Below are positions 16,994-25,989 of a stretch of 64,000 nt of DNA, piece after piece; within the stretch, counting starts at the first letter, position 1, and each line of letters starts with the position of its first letter. This stretch comes from Alteriqipengyuania bathyomarina_B (GTDB lineage: Bacteria; Pseudomonadota; Alphaproteobacteria; Sphingomonadales; Sphingomonadaceae), in NCBI RefSeq assembly GCF_038594605.1, contig NZ_JBCFZM010000002.1:805288-869287 (forward strand), read 5' to 3'. A program made the position numbers and the translations under genes. The notes under the pieces are model-generated. The model worked only from the letters and a program-made list of their open reading frames with translations. It ran no database searches and was not told the DNA's origin.

Positions 16994-17797
16994 ATGGGTT
17001 ACGATAAAGGACGTCGGCGCGGGCGCGACAAGCGGGACAATATCGGCGAGGATGGCTTCGAGCCGTTTCCCGGTGGCGGTGATTTCGGCGGCGGTTTTCA
17101 GGATCGCGGCGGCTTCGACGATCGCGGTGGCGGTTTTCAGGATCGCGGCGGCTTCAACAATGACCGCGGCGGTTTTCAGGATCGCGGTGGCGGCGGCGGA
17201 GGCCGTGGCGGCTTTGGCGGCGGCGGCCCGCGCGGTGGACCCGGCGGCGGCGGCGGCGGCGGTTTCAACCGCATGCCCGCACAGGTCGTCGGTACCGGCA
17301 AAGGCCAGGTGAAGTTCTTCAACAGCCAGAAAGGCTTCGGCTTCATCCAGCAGGAAGGCGGCGGGGACGATGTGTTCGTTCACATCAGCGCCGTCGAACG
17401 TGCCGGGCTCGAAGGTCTGGCCGAAGGCCAGGAGCTGGAATTCAACCTGGTCGATCGCGGCGGAAAGATTTCCGCGCAGGATCTCCAAATCGTCGGCGAC
17501 GTCATCCCGGTCACCGGTGGCGGCGCAGGAGCGCCCGGCGGCGACGCTGCGGGCGGAGCGCCCCGGCGGGAGCTGACCGGCGAGAAAGCGACCGGGACGG
17601 TCAAGTTCTTCAATTCGATGAAGGGCTTCGGCTTTCTCGTGCGCGATGACGGCCAGCCCGATGCCTTCGTGCATATCAGTGCGGTCGAACGCTCTGGCCT
17701 GTCGCAGATCAACGAGGGCGAACGGTACGAGTTCGATCTCGAAGTCGACCGACGAGGCAAGCATTCGGCGGTCAATCTCGTTCCCGTGCAGGACTAG
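16994..17797 (+). CDS. Double cold-shock-domain protein with Gly-rich N-terminal tail
   Basis: A 267-residue RNA/ssDNA-binding protein. Residues 1-95 are a disordered Gly/Arg/Asp/Phe-rich tail containing three copies of GGFQDRGG-like units and long Gly runs. Two cold-shock domains follow: the first with GQVKFFNSQKGFGFIQ and DVFVHISAVE, the second with GTVKFFNSMKGFGFLV and DAFVHISAVE, so both RNP1 and RNP2 motifs are intact twice. Alphaproteobacterial double-CSD proteins are known, but the long tail resembles eukaryotic RGG/FG low-complexity regions. A 228-base 5' region separates it from terC and may act as a regulatory leader. Confidence 0.92.
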   Translation: MGYDKGRRRGRDKRDNIGEDGFEPFPGGGDFGGGFQDRGGFDDRGGGFQDRGGFNNDRGGFQDRGGGGGGRGGFGGGGPRGGPGGGGGGGFNRMPAQVVGTGKGQVKFFNSQKGFGFIQQEGGGDDVFVHISAVERAGLEGLAEGQELEFNLVDRGGKISAQDLQIVGDVIPVTGGGAGAPGGDAAGGAPRRELTGEKATGTVKFFNSMKGFGFLVRDDGQPDAFVHISAVERSGLSQINEGERYEFDLEVDRRGKHSAVNLVPVQD

Positions 17798-17890
17798 GCC
17801 TGTACCCGAATGAGTGGCGCGTCCGGACGGGTCGGACCATCCGGTTTGACCCGCAACGGGTGACGCAATAGATTGTCGGCAATAGCGATG

Positions 17891-17926
17891 AATGGCGGTT
17901 CCCTCGCGGGGCCGCCATTTCTCTTT
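17891..17926 (+). terminator. Rho-independent terminator after the cold-shock gene
   Basis: AATGGCGG (17891-17898) pairs with CCGCCATT (17912-17919), followed by a T-rich tail TTCTCTTT. It lies about 95 bases after the cold-shock stop and before argD. Confidence 0.65.
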
Positions 17927-17958
17927 CCAGCAGGTATCAAGAAGCTCGGAGTTCCCCC

Positions 17959-19152
17959 ATGTCGATCAGCCCTCTCATGCCCGTCTATCCCCGTTGCGGC
18001 GTGCGCCCGGTCAAGGGCGAGAATTGCCACCTGATCGACGAGGACGGCACGCGCTATCTCGATTTCGCGAGCGGGATTGCCGTCAATCTGCTGGGTCACA
18101 GCCATCCAGCGCTGATCGGCGCGATCCAGAAACAGGCCGAGACGCTGATGCACGTCTCCAACCTTTACGGCAGCCCGCATCAGGAACGCCTGGCGCAGAT
18201 GCTGGTCGACGCGACCTTTGCCGACACCGTGTTCTTCACCAACTCGGGCGCAGAGGCCGTCGAATGCGCGATCAAGGCGGCGCGCGCGTTCCACCAGCAC
18301 GAGGATGGCGACCCTGCCCGGACCGAGCTGATCACCTTCACCAGCGCCTTCCATGGCCGCACGATGGCGACGATCAGCGCATCGAACCAGGCGAAGATGC
18401 ACCACGGTTTCCTGCCGCTGCTGGAAGGATTCGCCTATTGCGAATTCGACGATCTCGAGGCGGCGCGCGCGATGATCGGTCCGCAGACCGCGGGCTTCCT
18501 CGTCGAACCGATACAGGGCGAGGGGGGTATTCGTCCGGCCAGCCAGGCGTTCATGCAGGGCCTGCGCGATCTCGCCGACGAACACGGCCTGATGCTGGTG
18601 CTGGACGAGGTGCAGTGCGGCGTGGCGCGCACGGGCAAGCTCTACGCGCACGAGCTGTACGGCATCACGCCCGATATCATCGCGACGGCCAAGGGTATCG
18701 GCGGCGGCTTCCCGCTGGGCGCATGCCTTGCCACCGAGCACGCGGCGCGCGGCATGACCTTCGGCACCCACGGATCGACCTATGGCGGCAATCCGCTGGC
18801 GATGGCGGCGGGCACGGCGGTGATGGAAACGGTCGCCAACGAGGACTTCCTCGCCGGTGTGCGCGACAAGGGCGCGCGCCTCAAGGCCCGGCTCGAGCAG
18901 TTCATCGGCAACTACCCCGATCTGTTCGATCACGTTCGCGGCGAGGGCCTCATGCTGGGCCTGAAGATGAAGGTGGAAAGCCGCCCCTTCTTCCAGCACC
19001 TGCGCGACAAGCATCAGCTGCTGACCGTGGCGGCGGGCGACAACACCCTGCGCGTGCTGCCGCCGCTGGTCATCGGTGATGCCGAGATGGACGAGTTCTT
19101 CGACAAGCTGTCGGCCGGGGCGGCCGACTACACTGTTCCCGAACCTGCATGA
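17959..19152 (+). CDS. argD: Acetylornithine/succinyldiaminopimelate aminotransferase
   Basis: A 397-residue PLP-dependent class III aminotransferase. It converts N-acetylglutamate semialdehyde to N-acetylornithine in arginine synthesis and can also serve in lysine synthesis. Visible are the FFTNSGAEAVECAIKAAR phosphate-binding region, the PLP-ring Asp in LVLDEVQCGVARTGK and the Schiff-base Lys in TAKGIGGGFPLG. The gene runs into argF with overlapping stop and start regions, an argD-argF arrangement common in alphaproteobacteria. Confidence 0.95.
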   Translation: MSISPLMPVYPRCGVRPVKGENCHLIDEDGTRYLDFASGIAVNLLGHSHPALIGAIQKQAETLMHVSNLYGSPHQERLAQMLVDATFADTVFFTNSGAEAVECAIKAARAFHQHEDGDPARTELITFTSAFHGRTMATISASNQAKMHHGFLPLLEGFAYCEFDDLEAARAMIGPQTAGFLVEPIQGEGGIRPASQAFMQGLRDLADEHGLMLVLDEVQCGVARTGKLYAHELYGITPDIIATAKGIGGGFPLGACLATEHAARGMTFGTHGSTYGGNPLAMAAGTAVMETVANEDFLAGVRDKGARLKARLEQFIGNYPDLFDHVRGEGLMLGLKMKVESRPFFQHLRDKHQLLTVAAGDNTLRVLPPLVIGDAEMDEFFDKLSAGAADYTVPEPA

Positions 19153-19163
19153 TGGAGGGCGCA

Positions 19164-20093
19164 ATGGACGTTCGGCATTTCCTCGACCTCGGCGATGCGG
19201 GTGGCGATGCGATTGCGGCGATGATCAATGACGCGCAGGACCGCAAGGCAGCGCGCGTCGGCTGGCCCAAGGCGAGGGCGGATGCGGACGCACCGCTCAA
19301 GGACCACGTCCTCGCGATGGTGTTCGAAAAGAGCTCCACCCGCACGCGCGTCAGCTTCGATATCGCGATGCGCCAGCTTGGCGGCAGCGCGGTGGTGCTG
19401 GACGCGGGGACGTCGCAGCTCGGCCGGGGCGAGAGCGTGGCGGACACCGCGCGCGTGCTCAGCCGGATGGCTGACGCGATCATGGTGCGAACCGACGACC
19501 ACGCGAAGATCGAGGAAATGGCGCACCACGCGAGCGTGCCGGTCATCAACGGCCTGACCGATCGGTCGCATCCCTGCCAGATCGTCGCCGACCTCCTGAC
19601 GATCGTCGAGCACGGCAAGGCCTTGCCCGGGCTCGAGGTCGCCTGGCTCGGCGATGGCAACAACGTGTTGCATTCGATTCTCGAGGCAGCGGGGCTGATG
19701 AAGTTCAACGTGCGCATCGGCACGCCCACAGGTTACGAGCCGGCGGCCGAATTCGTCGAGATTGCGCGCGCGGGCGGGGCGCAGGTCACGCTGACGAACG
19801 ACGCGGCCCAGGCAGCGCGCGGCGCCGATGTCATCGTCACCGATACGTGGGTATCGATGGGGCAGGACCATGCGGAGGCCAAGCTGGCGGCGATGGCGCC
19901 ATTCCAGGTCGATGCCGCGCTGATGGCCAAGGCGGATCCGCAAGCGCGCTTCCTCCATTGCCTGCCCGCGCATATTGGCGAGGAAGTGAGCGAGGAGGTC
20001 TTCGAAGGCCCGCAATCGGTCGTTTTCGACGAGGCGGAGAACCGCATTCACGCGCAGAAATCCGTCTTGCTCTGGGCGTTCGGAATGCTCTGA
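19164..20093 (+). CDS. argF: Ornithine carbamoyltransferase
   Basis: A 309-residue cytosolic enzyme that joins carbamoyl phosphate to ornithine to give citrulline. The carbamoyl-phosphate loop FEKSSTRTRVSFD, the HPCQ region in SHPCQIVADLLT and the C-terminal HCLPAHIGEEV are intact. ATG at 19164 was chosen because a GGAGGG ribosome binding site lies five bases upstream; earlier ATGs at 19149 and 19152 overlap the argD stop and lack one. Co-translation with argD is likely. Confidence 0.95.
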   Translation: MDVRHFLDLGDAGGDAIAAMINDAQDRKAARVGWPKARADADAPLKDHVLAMVFEKSSTRTRVSFDIAMRQLGGSAVVLDAGTSQLGRGESVADTARVLSRMADAIMVRTDDHAKIEEMAHHASVPVINGLTDRSHPCQIVADLLTIVEHGKALPGLEVAWLGDGNNVLHSILEAAGLMKFNVRIGTPTGYEPAAEFVEIARAGGAQVTLTNDAAQAARGADVIVTDTWVSMGQDHAEAKLAAMAPFQVDAALMAKADPQARFLHCLPAHIGEEVSEEVFEGPQSVVFDEAENRIHAQKSVLLWAFGML

Positions 20094-20152
20094 TCGCCTC
20101 GCGCGGCACGGCAGGGCTTGGGTGGGCCCGCCGCGTCCCCATATAGCGCGCC

Positions 20153-21082
20153 GTGACCGATACTGCGAAACAGCCCGATACCGCCTTGAGCGAGACCTTC
20201 ACCGATCGCCTGCTCGGCGCGTCGATCCCCGCGCGCGACGCGCGCCTGCGGCTCGTCCGGCTGGACGAAACGCTGGCGGAAATCCTCGCCGCACATGATT
20301 ACCCCCCCGCCATCCGCCACGTACTGGCAGAGGCGTTGGTCATCGCCGCGCTGGTCGGCGGACTGGTCGATGAGGGGGAGGGAGCAGCCGGCGGTCAGAT
20401 GACGATGCAGGCGCAGACCAAGGCCGGCGTCATCAAACTGCTGGTGTGCGATTATCGGCAGGGCGAATTGCGCGGCTATGCCGATTTCGATGCCGACGCT
20501 CTCTCGGCGCTTGGCGCGAATCCCTCGCTACCCGCGCTGTTCGGAGAAGGATTCCTCGCAATTACCTTCGACGTCCCCGAGCGAGGCGGGCGCTACCAGG
20601 GCATCGTCCCGCTCGAGGGCAACAGTCTGGCCGAAGCGTGCGAGCTCTATTTCGAGCAGTCCGAACAGGTGCCGACCATGGTGCGGATTGCGGTGAGGGC
20701 GGAAGGCAAGCGGACGCTGGCCGCCGGTCTCCTCGCGCAGCACCTGCCCGATGGCGAGGTTGGCCGCGAGCGTCTGCATGTCCGGCTGACCCACCCCGAG
20801 TGGGAACATGTGCAGGTCATGGCCTCTTCGATCCGGCACGAAGAGCTGCTCGAGGAAGAGGTTTCGCTCGACGCACTCGTCTGGCGCCTGTTTCACGAGG
20901 AGGACGAGGTGCGCGTGTTCCCCGGCGCCACGCTCTCGCGCGGCTGTCGATGCAGCGTCGAGCACTATGAATCGGTCCTTGGTCGATTTCCGGAAGCGGA
21001 AAAAGCCGAGATGCGCGACGAAAACGGGGACATTCTCGTCGATTGTGCGTTCTGCTCGAAGATCTTCACGATTGCGACGTGA
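20153..21082 (+). CDS. hslO: Redox-regulated chaperone Hsp33
   Basis: A 309-residue holdase activated by oxidative unfolding. The C-terminal zinc centre is intact: Cys-x-Cys in GCRCSVEHY and Cys-x2-Cys in DCAFCSK about 30 residues later, the four ligands whose disulfide formation switches the chaperone on. The start is GTG at 20153 (VTDTAKQPD), 59 bases after argF. The N-terminal domain shows the expected GGLVDEGEGAAGGQMTMQ-type segment. Confidence 0.94.
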   Translation: MTDTAKQPDTALSETFTDRLLGASIPARDARLRLVRLDETLAEILAAHDYPPAIRHVLAEALVIAALVGGLVDEGEGAAGGQMTMQAQTKAGVIKLLVCDYRQGELRGYADFDADALSALGANPSLPALFGEGFLAITFDVPERGGRYQGIVPLEGNSLAEACELYFEQSEQVPTMVRIAVRAEGKRTLAAGLLAQHLPDGEVGRERLHVRLTHPEWEHVQVMASSIRHEELLEEEVSLDALVWRLFHEEDEVRVFPGATLSRGCRCSVEHYESVLGRFPEAEKAEMRDENGDILVDCAFCSKIFTIAT

Positions 21083-21168
21083 ATTGTTCAGGTTCGATGG
21101 TGTGTTGATCGTGTAGTCCGGCGGAGCAACGGCCTTTGCGTTCGCTCGCTGAATTGAGAGATAAGGTT

Positions 21169-21576
21169 ATGCGACGTCTGACGAAGAAAGCTGCTGTCGC
21201 GCTTGCCGTGAGCATCGGCGCCGTCCTCGCCACGCCTGTGGCCGCCAATATCGCACCAACCGCAGTCTTCGGGGAGTTGCGCCTCGGCACCTGGGAGATC
21301 CGCGAGCGCGGGGCGGACCGTCCCCGCCGCATCTGCCTCCGATCCGAACGCGATCTGGTGCAGTTGCGCCACCGGGGGCAGTCGTGTCGGCGCATCGTGA
21401 TCGAAGACAGCGCGGCGGTTGCGACCGTTCAGTATAGCTGCTCTGGCGCCGGCTATGGCCGCACGCGCATAAGGCGCGAGAGTGCGGAGCTGGTCCAGTT
21501 GCAGAGCGACGGGATCGAGCGCGGTTCGCCGTTCTCGCTTGAGGCGGAAGGACGCCGGGTCGGCGCCTGTAAGTGA
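21169..21576 (+). CDS. Small secreted hypothetical protein
   Basis: A 135-residue protein with a signal peptide (MRRLTKKAAV then a hydrophobic run to ATPVAA). The mature region has a GTWEIRERGADRPRRIC segment reminiscent of DUF3617-type periplasmic proteins that carry G-x-W-E near the start, plus four Cys, likely disulfide-bonded. Start 21169 gives the signal peptide directly; the frame is open to 21136. The function is unknown, and it stands between hslO and queC with gaps on both sides. Confidence 0.55.
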   Translation: MRRLTKKAAVALAVSIGAVLATPVAANIAPTAVFGELRLGTWEIRERGADRPRRICLRSERDLVQLRHRGQSCRRIVIEDSAAVATVQYSCSGAGYGRTRIRRESAELVQLQSDGIERGSPFSLEAEGRRVGACK

Positions 21577-21631
21577 CCCTCATGCGCGAACGGTCTTGCA
21601 GGCCTGCCGCCTGACCCGCTAGCCCGCTTCG

Positions 21632-22330
21632 ATGGCTGCCAGAAAACGTTCCGATATTGCCGCCGTCCTCCTTTCGGGAGGGCTCGATTCCATGGTCGCG
21701 GCCGCGCTTGCTAAAGAAGCGGGGCGCGAGGTCCATGCGCTGACGATCGATTATGGCCAGCGTCACCGGCGTGAAATCGAGGCTGCGCGAGGCATCGCAC
21801 GGACGCTGGGTCTGGCCAGCCATTCCGAAATCGCGCTCGATCTGCGCCAGTTCGGCGGGTCTGCCCTGACCGCCGATATCGACGTGCCCAAAAGCGGGGT
21901 GGGCGAGGATATCCCGGTCACCTACGTGCCCGCGCGCAATCTCGTGTTTCTTTCGCTGACGACTGCCTTTGCCGAGAGCATCGGCGCCGGACGGATCACC
22001 ATCGGCGTCAATGCGCTCGATTACTCGGGCTATCCCGACTGCCGGCCGGAGTTCATCGCGGCGTTTGCCGAAGCCGCGCGGCTCGGCACCAAGGCGGGCG
22101 TCGGGGGCGAGGGTTTCGCCATCGACACACCGCTTCAGTTCATGACCAAAGCCGATATTGCGCGCGAATGCCACCGGCTCGGGCTCGATCCGGCCCTGAG
22201 CTGGTCGTGCTACGATCCGACGCCCGCCGGCCTCGCCTGCGGAGCATGCGATTCGTGCCGCTTGCGCCGAAAGGGCTTTGCCGAAGCCGAGCTTGTCGAT
22301 ACCACCCTCTACTCAGAGGAAAATACCTGA
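21632..22330 (+). CDS. queC: 7-cyano-7-deazaguanine synthase
   Basis: A 232-residue ATP-dependent enzyme converting 7-carboxy-7-deazaguanine to preQ0, the precursor of queuosine in tRNA. It has the PP-loop LLSGGLDSM near residue 14, the conserved VPARNLVFLSLT segment, and a C-terminal zinc site with four Cys in SCYDP and CGACDSCRLR. queD and queE are not in this window. Notably a gene for glutamyl-Q tRNA synthetase, which modifies the queuosine base further, lies at 61.3 kb. Confidence 0.96.
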   Translation: MAARKRSDIAAVLLSGGLDSMVAAALAKEAGREVHALTIDYGQRHRREIEAARGIARTLGLASHSEIALDLRQFGGSALTADIDVPKSGVGEDIPVTYVPARNLVFLSLTTAFAESIGAGRITIGVNALDYSGYPDCRPEFIAAFAEAARLGTKAGVGGEGFAIDTPLQFMTKADIARECHRLGLDPALSWSCYDPTPAGLACGACDSCRLRRKGFAEAELVDTTLYSEENT

Positions 22331-22347
22331 TTGGACGGAGTGAGGGA

Positions 22348-23979
22348 TTGAGTACAGCCGCGAATGTCGAGCGCCCGGAGAGCGCGCCGGTCGACCCCAA
22401 TGCCAAGGTACCAGCCTATAGCTGGTACGCGCTCAGCGTGCTGGTGCTGATCTATGTGCTGAACTTCGTGGACCGGCAGATCCTGTCGATCCTCGCCAAC
22501 GACATCAAGGCCGACCTGGGCGTGGATGACGCGTTTCTGGGGTTCCTCTACGGCACCGCCTTCGCGATCTTCTATGCGCTGTTCGGTATTCCGCTCGGCA
22601 AGCTGGCGGATAGCTGGCACCGCATCCGGCTGATGACCATCGGTCTGGCGCTGTGGTCGGCCATGACCGCCCTGTCGGGCTTTGCGAAGAACGCAGCGAT
22701 GCTCTCGGGCGCACGCGTGGGGGTCGGGATCGGCGAGGCAACCGCAAGTCCGGCTGCCTATTCGCTCATTTCCGACTGGTTTCCTGCGCGGCTGCGCGCC
22801 ACCGCGCTCGCGATCTATTCGTCCGGCCTCTATGTGGGCGGTGGGATTTCGCTGGTTATCGGCGCGCTGGTGGTGGAGAACTGGAATGCCGCCTACCCCG
22901 ATGGCGGTCCACTGGGCCTCGCCGGTTGGCAGGCCGCTTTCATCGCGGTAGGCCTGCCCGGCCTGCTGCTCGCCGTGTGGGTCTTCACGCTGAAAGAGCC
23001 GGTGCGTGGCCTGATCGACGGGATGCCGTCAGAGCGGGTCGAGAAGCCGTTTCGCGGTTTCATCGAGGAACTGCTGCAGATCATCCCGCCATTCACTATT
23101 TTGGGCGCCGCGCGGCGGAGCCCGGCAGCCCTGGTGGCCAATCTTGCGGGGCTGGTCGGGTTCTTCACTGCGGCGTGGCTGATCACGCTACTGGCGGAAA
23201 CCGGACAGGGCTTCATCATGGGCGCTATGGGTTTCGATGTAGCGATATCAGACCAATGGTTCCTGCTGGCGGTCGGCTATTACGCGATCTTCAGCTGGGC
23301 GAGCGCGCTGCGTTCGCGCGATGCGGAAACCTTTGCCCTGACCTGGGGCTCACCCGCATTTCTGTGCACCATCCTGGGCTACGGCATGGTCGCCTTCATG
23401 TCCTACGCCACATCCTACTGGGGCGCTCCCTATGGTGAGCGTGTGTTCGAGATCTCGAAGAGCGAGCTGGGCCTGTTGCTGGGCGCGCCTGCCGCGGTCA
23501 CGGGCTTCCTCGGCGTCGTGCTCGGCGGTCGTGCGGCGGACTGGCTCTTTACCAAGCTGCCCGGCGGCCGGCTTTATGTCGTTCTGTTCGGCCTACTCGC
23601 GCCGGCGCCGGTCATCTGGGTGATGTTCACCACCGAGAGCAAAACACTCTTCCTCATAGCGGCCGCAATCGCCCAGCTCTTTGCGTCGAGCGCTTTGGGT
23701 GCCGCCGCAGCGACCAGCCAGTCGCTCGTCCTGCCACGGATGCGTGGCGTCGCGACGGCGACCTTCTTCCTTGCGACAACGCTCGTCGGGTTGGCGCTTG
23801 GCCCCTATCTCGCGGGGCTGATATCGGCGAAATCGGGCGAAAACCTTTCGCTCGGCATGCTGAGCCTGCTCTGGGCCGCGCCGATCGGTTTGGTTCTGCT
23901 GGTCTTCGCGCTCAAGCTGGTTCCGGCGGCGCAGGAACGGGTGCTCGAGCTGGGTCGGGCGGAGTCGACTGGCGGATAG
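22348..23979 (+). CDS. MFS transporter, spinster-like
   Basis: A 543-residue major facilitator. The first transmembrane segment begins YSWYALSVLVLIYVLNFVDRQ, and the loop 2-3 signature GIPLGKLADSWHR and the RVGVGIGEATASPAAYSLISDWFP helix match the bacterial spinster-like branch. About twelve membrane helices can be counted. TTG at 22348 is used as start because the GGAGTGAGGG site lies just before it; the frame is open further upstream within queC. The substrate is unknown. Confidence 0.85.
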   Translation: MSTAANVERPESAPVDPNAKVPAYSWYALSVLVLIYVLNFVDRQILSILANDIKADLGVDDAFLGFLYGTAFAIFYALFGIPLGKLADSWHRIRLMTIGLALWSAMTALSGFAKNAAMLSGARVGVGIGEATASPAAYSLISDWFPARLRATALAIYSSGLYVGGGISLVIGALVVENWNAAYPDGGPLGLAGWQAAFIAVGLPGLLLAVWVFTLKEPVRGLIDGMPSERVEKPFRGFIEELLQIIPPFTILGAARRSPAALVANLAGLVGFFTAAWLITLLAETGQGFIMGAMGFDVAISDQWFLLAVGYYAIFSWASALRSRDAETFALTWGSPAFLCTILGYGMVAFMSYATSYWGAPYGERVFEISKSELGLLLGAPAAVTGFLGVVLGGRAADWLFTKLPGGRLYVVLFGLLAPAPVIWVMFTTESKTLFLIAAAIAQLFASSALGAAAATSQSLVLPRMRGVATATFFLATTLVGLALGPYLAGLISAKSGENLSLGMLSLLWAAPIGLVLLVFALKLVPAAQERVLELGRAESTGG

Positions 23980-24009
23980 CGGCAGCCGACTCCGGCACGA
24001 TTTACACGA

Positions 24010-24555
24010 TCAAGCCTGCGTAAGCACGCCGCAGGCGATGCGCGAACCTGCCGCGCCCGATGGATCGGTGCGACCATCGTCGGGGTCGGCGTGGATGACC
24101 ACCGCCGTTCCGTCGGCATCGAAGACATTTTCGAGCACATAGGCGCGTGATCCGCCGACGGGCACTTGCATGCTCGCAGTACCGTTCGCGCGGGCGGTGA
24201 GGTTGGGCAGGTCGCCGAGATGATTTCCATCATCGTCGAGCAGGCCGTGGCTTTCGTTCGAGGGATTGAGATGTCCGCCTGCCGACTTGAAGTCGGGCAA
24301 GGTGCATTTGCCGGTGGTGTGCAAATGGAACCCATGCTGTCCCGGCGTGAGGCCTTGCGCGGTGACCGCGAGTTCGACCTTGTCGCCGATGGCGAGAAGC
24401 CTGGCCTCGCCGGTGGGATTGCCCGAACCATCCATCAGTGTCGCGGTCGCGATCGTTTCGGATTCGGGTGGTGGAACACTGGCGCAGGCGGATAGGGCGA
24501 GGGCCGGGGCGAGCATGCTCGCCAATGTCAGGGTGCGTCTGGTTGGAAAAGTCAT
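24010..24555 (-). CDS. sodC: Superoxide dismutase [Cu-Zn], lipoprotein
   Basis: A 181-residue periplasmic Cu/Zn superoxide dismutase. Its signal ends in the lipobox LALSACAS, so it should be lipid-anchored. Copper and zinc ligands are visible: His-x-His in HGFHLHTTGKC, His residues in GGHLNPSNESHG, and the later VVIHADPDD. The two disulfide Cys (GKC and IACGV) are present. It sits between the convergent MFS gene and the upstream ompA-type gene. Confidence 0.93.
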   Translation of the reverse strand: MTFPTRRTLTLASMLAPALALSACASVPPPESETIATATLMDGSGNPTGEARLLAIGDKVELAVTAQGLTPGQHGFHLHTTGKCTLPDFKSAGGHLNPSNESHGLLDDDGNHLGDLPNLTARANGTASMQVPVGGSRAYVLENVFDADGTAVVIHADPDDGRTDPSGAAGSRIACGVLTQA

Positions 24556-24585
24556 GGGCAGGTCTCCTTGATCTACCTGCCCAAC

Positions 24586-24616
24586 GAAAAAGGGGCCGGA
24601 TTGCTCCGGCCCCTTC
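24586..24616 (-). terminator. Rho-independent terminator of the OmpA-type gene
   Basis: On the minus strand AAGGGGCCGGA pairs with TCCGGCCCCTT (24590-24600 with 24605-24615) and is followed by a run of T (A-run at 24586-24591 on the plus strand). It lies about 30 bases after the porin stop. Confidence 0.8.
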
Positions 24617-24644
24617 TCGTGTTTCGTAGCGGAGTACCGCTCGA

Positions 24645-25766
24645 TTACATGCCCGAACCCGGACCGTACGTGATTTCCACGCGGCGGTTCTGCAGTTCGC
24701 GGACACCGTCGGCGGTCGGAACGCGCGGGTTCGCTTCACCGAAGGCTTCGCTGCTGATGCGCATGTCGGGAACACCGCGACCCGTCATGTACTGACGGAC
24801 CGATGCATTACGACGTGCCGCGAGGCCGAGGTTGTACTGCACGGTACCCGAACGGTCGGTGTAACCGGCCAGCATCACCGAGGCGTTGCCGCAGTTCTGG
24901 TAAGCCGAAATCGCGTTGTTGAGGACCGAGGCCGCTTCGGGCGTGATGTCCGAACGATCCCAGTTGAAGAACACGATGTAGGGCCCCGTGTTGCACGGCG
25001 GCGGGGGCGGAGGAGGCGGCGGCGGCGGCGGCGGCGGGGGAGGCGGCGGCGGCGGCGGCGGCGGGGGCGGAGGCGGCGGCGGTGCAGCCTGCTCACCGAA
25101 GTTGTACGTCAGCGTCCCCATGATCGAGTGCGAACGGAAGTCGCCTTCGACCGTGTCACCAAAGGCATTGACCAGGTTCACGCTGTCTTGGTTGAAGAAG
25201 CGATACTTCAGGCCCGCGTCGATGCGATCGCTGATCGGCGCGCGAAGACCTGCGAGGATCTGCCATGCAAAGCCGGTGTCCGAATCATCCAGGCCGTTGG
25301 GCGAGGACAGATCGATAGCCGACGTGACCTTGGTGCGGGAAACACCGACACCACCACCGACGAAGGCCTGCAGGCTGTCGTCAGCGCCGAAGTCGGCGAG
25401 AGCGTTGACCATGAAGCTCAGCGCGTTCGCGTCGCCCGTCGCGGGATACACACCGGTCACACCAGCGCCCGGGGGGTTCGGGAAGCTTACGCTGCCCACA
25501 GTGAGATTTTCAACTTCCGCTTCGCGGTAGCTGGCTTCGGCTTCGAGACGGACAGGGCCGAAGTCGTAGCCGACGAGACCGCCGAAGTCGTAGCCGGTCT
25601 CAAAATCGGCAGTCAAATCGTCTTCAATGCCGTTGATGTCGAAGTCGAGGTCCTCGACGAGCATCACGCCGCCTTCGACCTGCACGTAGAACGAATTGTC
25701 CCGTGCAAGTGCCGGCGTTGCGAGCATCGTCGAAGCCATCGCCATTCCGATGACGAGATTGCGCAT
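24645..25766 (-). CDS. OmpA-family outer membrane protein with polyproline linker
   Basis: A 373-residue protein with three parts. A signal peptide ends near ATPALA. An eight-strand-type N-terminal beta-barrel spans about residues 22-225 (ends ...MGTLTYNFGEQ). After a linker comes an OmpA/MotB peptidoglycan-binding domain (IVFFNWDRSDITPEAASVLNNA, then LAGYTDRSGTVQYNLGLAARR). The linker is 29 consecutive prolines (24996-25082) followed by Cys. Start 25766 was chosen because the signal peptide follows directly. It should tether the outer membrane to the cell wall. Confidence 0.93.
   Translation of the reverse strand: MRNLVIGMAMASTMLATPALARDNSFYVQVEGGVMLVEDLDFDINGIEDDLTADFETGYDFGGLVGYDFGPVRLEAEASYREAEVENLTVGSVSFPNPPGAGVTGVYPATGDANALSFMVNALADFGADDSLQAFVGGGVGVSRTKVTSAIDLSSPNGLDDSDTGFAWQILAGLRAPISDRIDAGLKYRFFNQDSVNLVNAFGDTVEGDFRSHSIMGTLTYNFGEQAAPPPPPPPPPPPPPPPPPPPPPPPPPPPPPCNTGPYIVFFNWDRSDITPEAASVLNNAISAYQNCGNASVMLAGYTDRSGTVQYNLGLAARRNASVRQYMTGRGVPDMRISSEAFGEANPRVPTADGVRELQNRRVEITYGPGSGM
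24996..25082. repeat. GGN trinucleotide tract coding 29 prolines
   Basis: Twenty-nine consecutive CCN codons on the minus strand (GGC, GGG and GGA on the plus strand), ending at TGC for Cys. The near-uniform triplets make it a microsatellite prone to slippage in multiples of three. Confidence 0.95.
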
Positions 25767-25989
25767 TACTGAAAATCCCCTTTTGTAATGATTGGGAGCC
25801 ACCAGGAGGCCCCCACTTAACTTTTCCCCAGGTCTGAGGCAAGCAAACAGGCCATCATTCAAGCAAAGCGATGGTACTGTTGCACGATTGCCTCAACGTG
25901 GGATCAAGCAATTTTCGGAAGCCGGGCCATAGCCCCGTTCCTCCCATCGGCCAAACGCCAATTCCAATTTCCGGTTCCCGGGTATTGGT

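Noticed and set aside
17080..17200. CRISPR-like repeats in the cold-shock gene
   Set aside because: The repeated units are in frame and code for a Gly-rich protein tail.
24996..25082. CRISPR or tandem-repeat array in the GGN tract
   Set aside because: It is a triplet microsatellite inside a coding sequence with no spacers.
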